From Dromiciops gliroides (Eukaryota; Chordata; Mammalia; Microbiotheria; Microbiotheriidae), in NCBI RefSeq assembly GCF_019393635.1, contig NC_057866.1, positions 7,861,723 to 7,925,722 of the forward strand: a stretch of DNA of 64,000 nt. The letters are read 5' to 3'. Made by a program: the position numbers and the translations under genes. Below are positions 34,040-45,479 of this stretch, one piece after another. The notes under the pieces were generated by a model. That model had not been told where the DNA came from. It worked only from the letters and a program-made list of their open reading frames with translations, and did no database searches. Every line of letters begins with the position of its first letter. The first letter of the stretch is position 1.

Positions 34040-34750
34040 TTAAAATAATTTATGAAGTGCTCATTATGTGTAAGGCACTGTGCCTGGTGATGTGGATACA
34101 CCAATATGAAAAATTCCTTGTCTTCAAGGAGTTTACATGGGGTTGAGGGGAGAAACAACATCCATCCATGGCTACATTTAGTATCCATCTGTCCTTCTAT
34201 CCATAGGTATATTCAGTATCTTTCCATGGGTATTTAGAGTGTACATCCATCCATGGGCATATTCAGTATCTGTCCATGGGTATACACAGTATCCCATCCA
34301 TGGGTTTGGGTATACATAGTATTCATCCATCCAAGGGAATATCCAGTATCTTTCCATGGGTATACAAAGTATCCATCCATCCATGGGTATTTACAGTACC
34401 CATCCATCCATGGTTATATACAATATCCATACAAATCAGATACAGAGTAACTCCTGAGGGTACCACCCCCCCCACTCCATCAGATGCCTTGCTTATGCTT
34501 TGTATTGGGAGGAGTAGGGGGACAGCAGGAAGCTTCAGGAAGAAGGCAGAGTCTGCTTCCAAGACATGGAGGTGGGACCTGAAGATGTGAGATGGAGAAC
34601 TGTTCCAGAGTTCTATTCTAGAGGTAATAGGGAACCATGGGAGTTTGCTGAGTAAGGGAGTGGCAGGTTCTTTGGTTGCTATGTGGAGGATTAAAGGGAA
34701 GAATACAGCAATAGTTCAGGTGAGAGATGATATGGGACTAAACTAGGGTA
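34040..34750 (-). mobile_element. LINE-2 remnant interrupted by a minisatellite
   Basis: The reversed L2 tail (gaagtgctcattatgtgtaa, gtcttcaaggagtttacatg) lies on the left; L2 body-like sequence (aggtaatagggaaccatggg, atagttcaggtgagagatga) resumes at about 34560. The tandem repeat at 34150-34445 separates them. Confidence 0.65.
34150..34445. repeat. minisatellite of ccatgggtat-type units
   Basis: Imperfect units of roughly 27-35 bp built on catccatccatgggtat and acagtatc. Neighbouring units vary in the number of catc steps and in the a/t-rich spacer. Confidence 0.85.
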
Positions 34751-34759
34751 CTCACTGGC

Positions 34760-35484
34760 TATGTGAGCCTGATCGGAAATGAGGGCACTGTCATGTTAGT
34801 ACAAATGACAAGATCTGGAAACTGTGGGTGGGTGAGGAGTTAAGGAAAATATCAAGATTATCAGGGAAAGGCATAATGGTTACTGCTATCTACTCATTTC
34901 CCCAACAAATAAACTTTGCAAACCTCTCAGTCAATCTAAGGTGCTATTCTGGTTCAGAAGGGCACCCCAAGTATTCTGCTGCTGGGTGGAGCCTGCTAGA
35001 GATATAAGCCCCACCCTCAACTCACCTCTCAGTTTACAGTCCTCTTCTAACATGATAATATTCAGGATGAAAAATGCCAGGGATGGGATGGTGTCAAGAC
35101 CCTGTCTCCAGTAAGCTGGGCCTTGATTTCACCTTGGCACATTGTGCTTCCCCATCTTGTTCCTGGATTTCCTCACATGAAGAATAAAAATATCCCTGAT
35201 TTAAAAAGAAAAATGAGGAAACAGTAGCATTTTACATAAAGTAGGTAGCCTCGTGCGAGTATAGGAAGCACCTAAAAATGCCTTTTCATTCATTTGCTCA
35301 CTCATGAGAAAATCCAAGAAGCCAAAAGGGGTATACACAGCATAGGGGAGAAGACTCAGGTTAAGACCCAGAGGGGCTGAAACAGACACGAGGTCGTCAC
35401 CAGAGGATCCCACCCAGATGAGAAGTTGGAGAACCATCACCAGCCTGGCCCAGAGCATGAGACTGGAGCAATCGGGAGCTTGCC

Positions 35485-35485
<1 letters not shown>
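34760..35485. other. intergenic, unique DNA
   Basis: No gene or clear repeat recognised; eroded LINE-2 may extend to about 34920. Confidence 0.4.

Positions 35486-35486
<1 letters not shown>

Positions 35487-35536
<50 letters not shown>
35487..35536. repeat. (GT)25 microsatellite
   Basis: Uninterrupted dinucleotide run. Confidence 0.97.
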
Positions 35537-35537
<1 letters not shown>

Positions 35538-36104
35538 GCTCTGAGCTCTCTGCCAGACTCGGACGGGAAGCACGTCACTTTCTTATTTGCCTTCATTCAG
35601 AAGGTAGAAGAGCAACAAGAAGAAATTCTACCCTGGATCTCATTTTCCCCAACAAAGAGAAGAGAGAGAACAGGGACCATGAAGGGAAGTGACTGCTCCA
35701 GGGAGCTTCTGACAAAGGAGGACAAGAAGGCTGGTCAGAATTCGACACATACCCTACATATGGGGAGGGTGGATTTCAGAGGGTTCAGAGAAAGGAGAAG
35801 TCAGCTCCCATTGACTCAGATTCTATAGGGAAGTCAGCCCTGGCCGGGGGGAGGGAGGGGGGGGGGATGAGAAGCTTTCAAGGATGAAATTGTGAAGAAA
35901 CAAAGAGAGATAACTGAGGAAGAAGGAAAAATGGAGAATGGCAAGCCTCTACAGATGATTCTATAATCAACTTAGATTAAAAAAAAAAAGACAAGCACAG
36001 AAGATGGAAATAAAGGATGGTAACAGAGGATGAAGGCAAAATTGTGTCAAGAAAAGCAGAGGCAAAAAACACCCCTTGGGTGACCCTGTAAGAATGCTAT
36101 CAGA

Positions 36105-36278
36105 GGGGCAGCTAGGTGGCACAGTGGATAGAGCACTGGCCCTGGATTCAGGAGTACCTAAGTTCAAATCCAGCCTCAGACCCTTGACACTTACTAGCTG
36201 TGTGACCCTGGCTGGGCAAGTCACTTAACCCCAATTACCTCACCAAAAAAAAAAAGAAAGAAAAAGAAAAAAAAAAAA
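36105..36278 (+). mobile_element. tRNA-derived marsupial SINE
   Basis: Full copy with a ctgg duplication in its CORE part and an A/G-rich tail. Flanked by direct repeats aagaatgctatcaga. Confidence 0.92.
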
Positions 36279-36642
36279 GAATGCTATCAGAAATGCTAAA
36301 GCAAAGCTGATCTGAGGCTGGAGAAGAAAACGGAGCCCAAGAGGGATGATTATTTTTGAATGGCATTAGGGGAAAGAGGAGACTCCAAGAAGGGGTAGGT
36401 AGGGCTGCCTCTAAGTGTGGCAAGGACAAAAATGATGGGCAAGAGGAAGCACAGTTATTCAACTCTCATTTCACTCTTGTATTCTCTAGCCTGGAGAATG
36501 ATCGCTTGACAGGGAAAGGTCAGAATAAAAGTGTCCAGTACGGGGTTGGTACCCAGTAAAATATGAAGCCATCTGGCAGCTCCAGCTGAGTTCATGTTAC
36601 CAAGCTCAGGCGAATTCTACTTGGGTATTGAAAGAAGTGGCG

Positions 36643-36801
36643 GGGGCAGCTAGGTGGCGCAGTGGATAAAGCACCAGCCCTGGATTCAGGAGTACCTGAG
36701 TTCAAATCCAGCATCAGACATTTGACACTTACTAGCTGTGTGACCCTGGGGAAGTCACTTAACCCCCATTGTCCCACAAAAAACAAACAAAAAAACAAAA
36801 A
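36643..36801 (+). mobile_element. tRNA-derived marsupial SINE
   Basis: Full copy flanked by direct repeats of aagaagtggc. Confidence 0.92.
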
Positions 36802-36929
36802 AGAAGTGGCAGACAGCATTACTGAGGCATGGAGAAAAGGGAAGAGAAATGCCTTTCAGATCTTTAGTTGGGGAAGCATTTATAACCAAAAAGGCAACCG
36901 AGGAGGTAACAAAAAGCAAAATGGGCAAT

Positions 36930-37020
36930 GTCTAGGCAAATAAAAAGCTTTTATACAAACAAAATTAATGCAACTATATTAAGTGGGAATTTTTTTATCA
37001 CATATCTGAAAAGTCTGAAA
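36930..37020 (+). repeat. LINE-1 fragment
   Basis: Translates to KSFYTNKINAT, the same LINE-1 ORF2 C-terminal segment found at 44180-44215. Isolated piece. Confidence 0.55.
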
Positions 37021-38794
37021 CCCGAGATGTTGCCTACATCAAGACCTATTCTGATATCTCATTGCATCATGGAGGTGACTCTGGGTTCTAGGTTCTTTGG
37101 AAAGTTTGGCCAGGCTAGAAAAGCTCTGTTGTCCCAGCAAAAGACTTTATTTGCTTTGTGGGCACCAGCCTCACTAAGGAAAGGCTCATCACCAACAGGC
37201 TGGTCTTTTGGCCATGACCTCAGCCATGGTGACCCATGAGGCAAAGAAAACATGTGGCCCTCTATTTCATCCTGCTGTAGTGTTGTGACCAAGGAAGCTA
37301 TTTTTAAAGAGTAAAAATAATGATTTTTTTTTTTAAAGAGGAACAAAACCTCACTGAAGAAAATAACTCCTTAAAAATCTGAATTGGTCAAGTGGAAGCT
37401 AGAGACTCCATGAAACATTAAGAAACAAAGTAAAAAAAAAACACAGAAAAAATAGAATATCATGTGAAATATTTCATTAAGAAAAAGAACTAACTTATAA
37501 AACAGATTGATAAATAATTTAAGAATTATGTGACTATCTGAAAGCCATAGTCAAATAAAAAGCCTAGACTTCACATTTCAAGAAATAAAAAAGGAAACCT
37601 GCCCAGATATCCTAGAACTAAAGGGTAAAGCAGGAATTGAAAAAATTCATCATACCTCCCAGGAATATTACAGCCAAATTACAGAGCTCCCAGGTCTAGG
37701 AGAAAATACCAAAATCAGCCAGAAAGAAACTATTCAAATACTGTGGAACCACAGTCAGGATCACACAGGATTTAACATCTACAACTATAAAGGAGCAGAG
37801 GACTTGGAATATATTTTGGAAGGCAAAGGAGCTAGGATTACAACCAAGAATAACCTTTGGAGAAAAACTGCATATGATCCTACAGGGGAAGGAAAAAATA
37901 TATATATATATTTATATATATTTAATGAACTAGAAACACTCTCAAGCATTCCTGATTAAAAAAAAAAAAAAAAGACCAGAGCTAAGTAGAAAATCAGGCA
38001 TTCTAACAGAAGACTCAAAAGAAGAATTAAAAAAAAAAAGAAACAGAAATAATGACTGAATAGCTTAAACCATTTATATTCTAAAATGGTAAGGCAATAC
38101 GCATAACTCCTAAGAACTCTATCATTATTAGGGCAATTATAGGGGGTCTACATGGACAGAGGACATGAATGTGAATCTACTATGTTGTGATGATCTTGAA
38201 AAAGAATGGAGGGGTGAGAAAGTGGGATTCATGGGGAAAAGGAGGAAGGGAAAGGGAAAATGGGGAAATGATCTCACATAAAAGAGGGTTTTTTACAGTG
38301 GAGGAGAAAATGAAGGAAGAGAACAGGTAATACTTGAACCTTACTGTCATCTGAACTGGTTCAAGGGGGGCAGTATATGTGTGTGTGTGTGTATAGAAAT
38401 TAATTTTATCCGATGGGGAAGTAAGGGGGAAAGAGACTAAGAGAAAAAGGGGATAAATTAAGGGAGGCAGTGATCAAAAGCTAAACAGATTTTTGAGGAG
38501 GAGCCAGGGTAAAAAAGGAGAAAGTTAAATAGAAGAGAAGGGATTAAGGGAAATACATGGTTAGTAATCATAACTATGAATGAAATCATATGAACTCACC
38601 TACAAAATGGATAGCAGAATGGACTGGAAAGCAGATTCTAACAATATGTTGTTTACAAGACATTCACTTGAAACAGGAAAAAAAAAACCCATAGAGAGTT
38701 AAAATAAGGGCCTGGAGCAGAATCTATTATGTTTTAGCTGAAGTAAAAAAGACAGGAGTAGCAATCAAGATCTCAAAGATAAAGCAAAAATAGA

Positions 38795-39400
38795 CCTAAT
38801 CAATCAATCAGTAAACAAATTAAGCATCTAATATGTGTATGTACAATATGCTAAGCACTGGAGATACAAAAAAGACAGTCCCTATCTTCAAGGAGTTTGC
38901 AATCTAATGGGAGTGATAACAAGTAAATATATACAAAGCAACTACTGAAATAGCCGAGGTGGGAGGTGATGACGGTCTGTGGGGGTGGAAAAGTTAGAGG
39001 AGAAGAGGGGGTGTATTTGAGAGATGCTATAAAGGTGAAATTGACAGGCCTTGGCAATAGCTTGGATATGGGGTGAGGAAGGGGGTAAGATAGTGAGGAC
39101 TCCTAGGTTGGAAGCCTGAAGGCCTGGGAGAATGGTATTGTCCACTACAGTAATAGGGAAGGTAGGAGAAGGGGAGGGGTTGGGGGAAAGATAATAATTC
39201 TGTTTTATGCATACTGAGTTTCAGATATCTACTGAACACCTAATTCAAGGTGAATAAAAGGCATTTGGAGATGTGAGATTGGAGGTCAGCAGAGAGACTG
39301 GGGTGGGAAAGGTAGATTTGAGAATCATCAGCAGAGAAATGGTCATTAAATCCATGGAAGCTGATGAGATCATGAAGTAACACTAATTAAAAGAGATAGT
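38795..39400 (-). mobile_element. LINE-2 remnant nested in the LINE-1
   Basis: Reads on the minus strand as L2 reverse-transcriptase sequence (KTELLSFPQPLPFSYLP; PRPVNFTFIASLKYTPSS) and an L2 3' tail at 38800-38915. The LINE-1 frame breaks off at gacctaat before it and resumes with actaattaaaagagatagtc after it, so a short target repeat (ctaat) is likely. Confidence 0.75.
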
Positions 39401-39517
39401 CAGGAAAACTACATTTTGCAAAAAGGTACACATTTATGCACCAAATGGCAAAGTATCCAAATTCTTAAAGGAAAAGTTAAATGAGTTACAGGAGGAAATA
39501 TTAAAACTATATTAGTA

Positions 39518-39676
39518 GGGGCAGCTAGGTGGAACAGTGGATAAAGCACTGGCTCTGGATTCAGGAGGACCTGAGTTCAAATCCAGCCTCAGACACTTGA
39601 CACTTATTAGCTGTGTGACCCTGGGCAAGCCATTTAACCCCCATTGCCCACCCCAAAAAAAAATTAAAAACAAAAC
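39518..39676 (+). mobile_element. tRNA-derived marsupial SINE in LINE-1
   Basis: Full copy flanked by 14-bp repeats aaaactatattagt. Confidence 0.93.
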
Positions 39677-41180
39677 AAAACTATATTAGTGGATAACCTC
39701 AACTTATTCTACTTGGTACTAGATAAATTTAGCCATAAAACAAGAAAGAAGCTAAGGAGATGAATAGAATTTTAGAAAAATTAGAGATGATAGATCTCTA
39801 GAGATTATTGAATGGGTAATAAAAAGGAGCATACTTTTTTTTTCTCAGCTGTACATGGACCTTTTACAAAAATTAACCATGTATTAGGACATAAAAACCT
39901 CACAAACAAATGCATAAAGTCAGAAATATTAAATACACCATTTGGGGACCACAATGCAATAAAATTATATTCAATAAGGGATATTTGAAGCAAACATTAA
40001 TAATTAATTGGGAAATAAATAGTTTAATTCTAAAGAATGAGTGGGTCAAAGAACAAATCATAGAAACAATCAATAATTTCATTAACAATAATGACAATGA
40101 GCCAATCTACTAAAATTCGTGGGATGCCAAAACAGTACTCAGGGGAAAATGTATATGCTTATGTCAATAAAAGAAAGAAAGAACAGATCAACAAACTGGG
40201 CGTGCAACTAAAAAAACTAGAAAAAGAACAAATTTAAAATATCTAATTAAACACCAAATTAGAAATACTGAAAATCAAAAGGTGAGATTACTAAAAATTG
40301 AAAGTTTTTTTTAAACCCCCCCCACACACACACATTAAACTAATAAATGAACCTAGGAACTGGTTTTATGAAAAAAAAACACAAAAACAATAAAATAGAT
40401 AAACCACTGGCTAATTTGTTTCTTTAAAAAAGAAAGAAAACCAAATTACCAGCTTCAAAAATAAAAAGAGTGAACCAGTAAAGATAAAATTAAAGCAATG
40501 ATTAGGAACCATTTTGTCCCAACTATATGCCAATAAAACTGACAATCTAAATGAAATGGATGAGTATTTACAAAAATAGAAATTATCCAAATTGGTGGAA
40601 GAAATAGAATACTTAAATAAACCTATATTAGAAAAAGAAATTGAGCAAGCCATAGATGAGCTTACTAGGAAAAAAAAAAAAAACAACCTCCAGGATCAGA
40701 TGGATTTACAAGTGAATTCTATGAAACATTTAAAGAACAATTAATTCTAACACTATATACACTGCTTGGAAAGAATGATAAAGAAGGAATCCTACCAAAT
40801 TCCTCCTATGATACAAATATGATTTTGATACCAAAACTAGGGAAAGCAAAAACAGAGTAAGAAAACTACAGAAATTTTTTTAAATTTTCCCTCATGAAAG
40901 CTGATATAAAAATTTTAAATAAAATCCTAGTGAGGATATTATAGTCATATATCACAAAGAGCATACACTATGACCAGCTTGAATTTATACCAGGAATGCA
41001 GAGCTGGTTCAATATTAGGAAAACTATAAGTGCAATTTACCATGTCAATAACAAAAACATCAAAAACCCTATTATTATATCAATAGAAGCAGAAAAGGCT
41101 TTTGACAAAATATAATGCCCATTCTTCTTAAAAGCATTAGAAAGCACAGGAATAAATGAAGGTTTTCTTCTTTTTTTTTA

Positions 41181-42440
41181 GGTTATATATGTACAATCAT
41201 GTTAAACATATTTCCACATTAGTCATGTTGTGAAGGAAGAAATCAGAACAAAAAGGAAAAACCTCAAGAAAAAACAACTACCAATGGCAAAGAATTGGAA
41301 ATTGAGGGGATGCTCATCAATTGGAGAATGGCTAAACAAGTTGTGGTATATGAATGTAATGGAATACTATTGTACTGTAAGAAATGATGAGCAGGCAGAT
41401 TTCAGAAAAACCTGGGAAGACTTAAGTGGATTGATGCTGAGTGAAATGAGTGGAACCAGAAGAACATTATACACAGTATCAACAACAGTATGATGATCAG
41501 CTGTGATAGACTTAACTCTTCTCAGCAATACAATGATCCAAGACAGTTCCAAAGGACTCATAACAGAAAATGCTCTCCACATCCAGAAAAAAAGAACTGT
41601 GGAATCTGGATGCAGATTGAACCATACTGTTTCTATGTTTATTTTGGTTTTGTTTTTTCTTTTTTGAAGTTTTTTCCCTTTTGTTCTGATTCTTCTTTCA
41701 CAACATGACTAATGCAGAAATATGTTTAATGTGATTGTACATATATAACCTATATCAGATTGCTTGCTGTCTTGGGGAGAGGGGAGGGAAGAGAGAGAGG
41801 GAGAAAAAATTTGGAACTAGGAATCTTATAAAAACAAATGTTGAAAACGATCTCTACATGTCACTAGAAAATAATAAAATACTTTTGTGATAAAAAAAAA
41901 CAAACACCAAAAAAACTCAACAAAAAATGGGAAAATAGTATGCTTCCATCTGCATTCAGATTCCACAGTTCTTTTTCTGGATGTGGAGAGCATTTTCCAT
42001 CATGAGTCTTTTGAAATTGTCTTGGATCATTGTATTGGTGAGAAGAGCTAAGTTTATCACAGCTGATCATCATCACACAATGTTGCTGTTACTGTGTACA
42101 ATGTTCTCCTGTTTCTGCTCATTTCATTCAGCATCAGTTCATGTAGGTCTTTCCAGGTTTTTCTGAAATCTGGCTGCTCATCGTTTCTTACAGCACAATA
42201 GTATTCCATTACATTCATATATCACAACTTGTTCAGTCATTCCCCAACTGATGGGCATCCCCATGATTTCCAATTCTTAGGCACCACAAAAAAGAGCTGC
42301 TATAAATATTTTTGTACACGTGGGTCCTTTTCCCTTTTATATGATCTCTTTGGGATGCAGATCTAGTAGTGGTATTGCTGGGTCAAAGGGTATGCACAAA
42401 GGGTATGTATAGCCTTTTGGGCATAGTTAGATAGAGCTTT
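41181..42440. mobile_element. LINE-1 3' ends in fold-back arrangement
   Basis: Three pieces of LINE-1 end: 41181-41254 is 3' UTR in reverse; 41270-41880 is the ORF2 C-terminus plus 3' UTR forward (WLNKLWYMNVMEYY, then an A-rich end at about 41880); 41945-42440 is the ORF2 C-terminal region in reverse (DPAIPLL and FIAALF motifs on the minus strand). They interrupt the host LINE-1 between its reverse-transcriptase motifs. Confidence 0.8.
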
Positions 42441-42782
42441 TCTTTCCTCCCCCTCCAAAGGTCTTTATTTACATTCCCGAGAATGGGCCAGCTCCCTAGT
42501 AGAAATGGCCTAGATAGAGCTTTTCTTATCTAAAACCAAGGGCAAGCATTATCTGTAATGTGAATAAACTAGAACCCTTCCCAATAAGATCAAGGGTGAG
42601 CAAGGATGTCTGTTATCTCCATTACTATTCAATATTGTAATAGAAATTGTACTAGCAATAGCAATGACAAGAAAAAGGAATTGGATAAGCAGAGGCAACA
42701 AGAAAACAAAACTATTACTTTTTGCAGATGATATGACAGTATACTTGGAAAACCCTGGAAAGTTAACTAAAAAACTAATTGA

Positions 42783-42970
42783 GGGGCAGCTAGGTGGTGC
42801 AGTGGATAAAGCACCGGCCCTGGATTCAGGAGTATCTGAGTTCAAATCTGACCTCAGACACTTGACACTTAACTAGCTGTGTGACCCTGGGCAAGTCACT
42901 TAACTCCCCTTGCCCTTCGCAAAAAAAACCAAACAAACCAAACAAACAAACAAATAAACAAACAAAAAAA
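42783..42970 (+). mobile_element. tRNA-derived marsupial SINE in LINE-1
   Basis: Full copy with a long aaac-type tail; flanked by short repeats around ctaattga. Confidence 0.92.
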
Positions 42971-43113
42971 ACCCTAATTGAAACAATTAAGAACTTTAGC
43001 AAAGTTGTAGGGTATAAACTAAACCCACATAAGCCATCTGCCTTTCTACATATTACCAATAAAACCCAACAGGAAGAGACAGAAAGAGAAATTCCATTTA
43101 AAATAACTAGACA

Positions 43114-43258
43114 GGGGGCAACTAGGTGGCACAGTGGATAAAGCACCGGCCCTTGATTCAGGAGGAGCTGAGTTCAAATTCAGCCTCAGACACTTGACAC
43201 TTACTAGCTGTGTGACCCTGGGCAAGTCACTTAACCCTCATTGCCCTGCAAAAAAAAA
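43114..43258 (+). mobile_element. tRNA-derived marsupial SINE in LINE-1
   Basis: Full copy; direct repeats aataactagac on both sides. Confidence 0.92.
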
Positions 43259-43646
43259 TAATAACTAGACTATAAAATATTTGGGCATCTATCTACCAAG
43301 AGACACACACAGGGACTAGATGAATACAATTACAAAACACTTTTTACACAAATAAAGACAAATCTAAACAATTGAAAAAATTTTAATTGCTCATGGGTAA
43401 GCCAACCCATTGTAATTAAAACAGCAATATTACTTAAATTAATTTATTCATTCAGTGCCATACAGATGAAACTACCAAAGAATTCTTTTATAGAGCTAGA
43501 AAAAAATAATAACAAAATTTATCTAGAGAAACAAAGGTCAAGAATACCAAGGGAACCAATGGGGAAAAAAAAGTGAAGCAAGGCAGCCTAGCAATACCAG
43601 TTCTCAAACTATACAACATAGGTGTAATCATCAAAACAATCTGGTA

Positions 43647-43801
43647 GGGGCAGCTAGGTGGCACAGTGGATAGAGCACTGGCCCTGGATTCAGGAGGACC
43701 TGAGTTCAAATCTGGCCTCAGACACTTGACACTAGCTGTGTGACCCTGGCAAGTCACTTAACCCCAATTGCCTCACCAAAAAACAAAACAAAACAAAACA
43801 T
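43647..43801 (+). mobile_element. tRNA-derived marsupial SINE in LINE-1
   Basis: Full copy of the variant lacking four bases before agctgtgtg (gacactagctg). Flanked by aatctggta repeats. Confidence 0.92.
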
Positions 43802-44308
43802 ACGAATCTGGTACTGGATAAGAAATAGAGAAGTTGATCAATAGAACAGATTAGCTACACAATGTACAGAAGTAAATGACCACAGTAACCTAGTGTTTGA
43901 TAAACCCAAAGATTCAAGCTCAATATTTGGCAAGAGCTCACTATTTGACAAAAACTACTGGGGAAAATACTGGAACGCAGTCTGGCAGAAATGAGGCAGA
44001 GACTGACATCTCACACTATTTACTAAGATAAGTTTGAAATGGGTACATGGTTGTATCACAAACAAATTAGGGAAGCATGGGAAAAATTACTATTTTTCAG
44101 ATCTGGATAAGGGAAGAGTTTGTGATCAGAAAAGAGAGAGGATTATGGAAGGTAAAATGGATAATTTTGGTTACATTAAACTTAAAAAACTTTTACACAA
44201 ATAAAATTAATGTAGCCAAAATTAGAAGGAAAGCAGGAAACTGGGAGGAAATATTTCCAGCCAGTTTCTCTGATAAAGGTCTTCTTTCTTAAAAATTATA
44301 GGAAAATA

Positions 44309-44462
44309 GGGACAGCTAGGTGGCGCAGTGGATAGAGCACCCGCCCTGGAGTCAGGAGGACCTGAGTTCAAATCCAGCCTCAGACACTTGACACTTACTA
44401 GCTGTGTGACCCTGGGCAAGTCACTTAACCCCCAATTGCCTCACCAAAACCAAAAACAAAAC
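44309..44462 (+). mobile_element. tRNA-derived marsupial SINE in LINE-1
   Basis: Full copy flanked by exact 17-bp repeats aaaaattataggaaaat. Confidence 0.93.
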
Positions 44463-44829
44463 AAAAATTATAGGAAAATGAGACAATTTTATAAAAATAA
44501 GAACCATTCCCCAATAGATAAATGGTCAAAGGATATTAGCAGGTAATTTTCAGAAGAAAAAAAACAAAGCTATCAATAGTCATAAAAATGGTATAAATCA
44601 CTAATAAATAGAGAAATGCAAATTAAAGAAACTCATGTGCCTCTTCATACCTATCAGCTGGTGGGGTTCTTGGCCATCCCTCCCCATGCTGGCTCCTTCC
44701 CTCCCATGCTGGTCATCACTGCAGGTGGTCAGACACCTGGGGCAGTGAAGTAGGGCAGAAAGAAGCCTAGACCTGAAGGCCAAGGTTATGTTTCAAGTCC
44801 CCATTCCCATTCTTGGATAATCAATCCAT

Positions 44830-45180
44830 AAAAACAGCATTCATTAAGTACCTACTGTGTACCTGCCAGGGTGTCAAGCGTGGGGGATACACAGATGAAA
44901 TGGTCCCTGCCTGCAAGAGGCTTGCACTTTGCTGGGGAAACAACCTATGCACAACTTTAAAATATGCATGTGCTAGGAGCCCGGCCAATGGAGCTCCATC
45001 GGCCCGTGGCCAGGCCCCCAGGTTCGGAATTAAGAAGTGTGCTAATCCATGGGCAGTGGGGGGAGAAGGGGCATGGGGATTAGGCTTCATGTCAGGCGTG
45101 GCCCTTGCTCTGAGCCTTAAGATGCCAGCAGGGGGAGCTATCTGTGCTAAGGCCCTGGAGTCAGGGGGCGCGCAGGGTAC
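44830..45180 (-). repeat. LINE-2 fragment
   Basis: The reversed L2 tail cattcattaagtacctactg...gggggatacacagatg is clear at 44840-44935; the rest is uncertain. Confidence 0.55.
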
Positions 45181-45217
45181 GGCTTAGCTGGGCCACCAAA
45201 TGCCAAGGGGCAGGAAT

Positions 45218-45360
45218 GTGAGCTCTCGGTGCCTCAGTTTCCTCATCTATAAACTGGAGATGATGCTTCATCATCTACCTCCTGAGGCTGTTGTGAGGGT
45301 CAGACAATATCCTGTATGCAAAGTGCTTCATAACTGTCAGATGCTATTATTGTGCTGCTT
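45218..45360 (+). repeat. MIR-type fragment
   Basis: gtgcctcagtttcctcatct core followed by ttgtgagggtcagacaatat and aaagtgcttcataactgtc. Confidence 0.75.
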
Positions 45361-45479
45361 GGTGTTTTGCCTTTGCAGCTTCCCTTGCACAGCTGTGGAG
45401 AGGACCAAATAAGACCCATATGTAAAATGTTCTCTCAGTGTTTGCTATGAATAGCCACTCGTGGCCTTGGGCAAGTCAC

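Larger units (their letters stand above)
37330..44640 (+). mobile_element. old LINE-1, about 7.3 kb with nested insertions
   Basis: Sequential LINE-1 ORF2 landmarks appear in order on the + strand. They are the endonuclease start near 38600-38770 (ICCLQ-type motif, WSRIYYVLAEVKKTGVAI), the endonuclease end near 39830-39960 (TKINHVLGHKN, DHNAIKL), the reverse transcriptase from 40620 (QDQMDL for [20 protein letters not shown]-like; [11 protein letters not shown]), FADDM at 42720-42735, and the C-terminal region to 44640. Upstream, 37380-38070 is probably the ORF1 part. Many stops and gaps are present, so it is long dead. Nested within it are a LINE-2 (38795-39400), LINE-1 tail copies (41181-42440) and five SINEs. 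Confidence 0.85.

Noticed and set aside
34178-34590. Repetitive peptide frames rich in Trp, Tyr and His
   Set aside because: Translation of the ccatgggtat minisatellite in different frames; not a gene.
35418-35828. 136-codon + frame with an alternating Cys-Val run
   Set aside because: The CVCVCV stretch is the translated (GT)n microsatellite.
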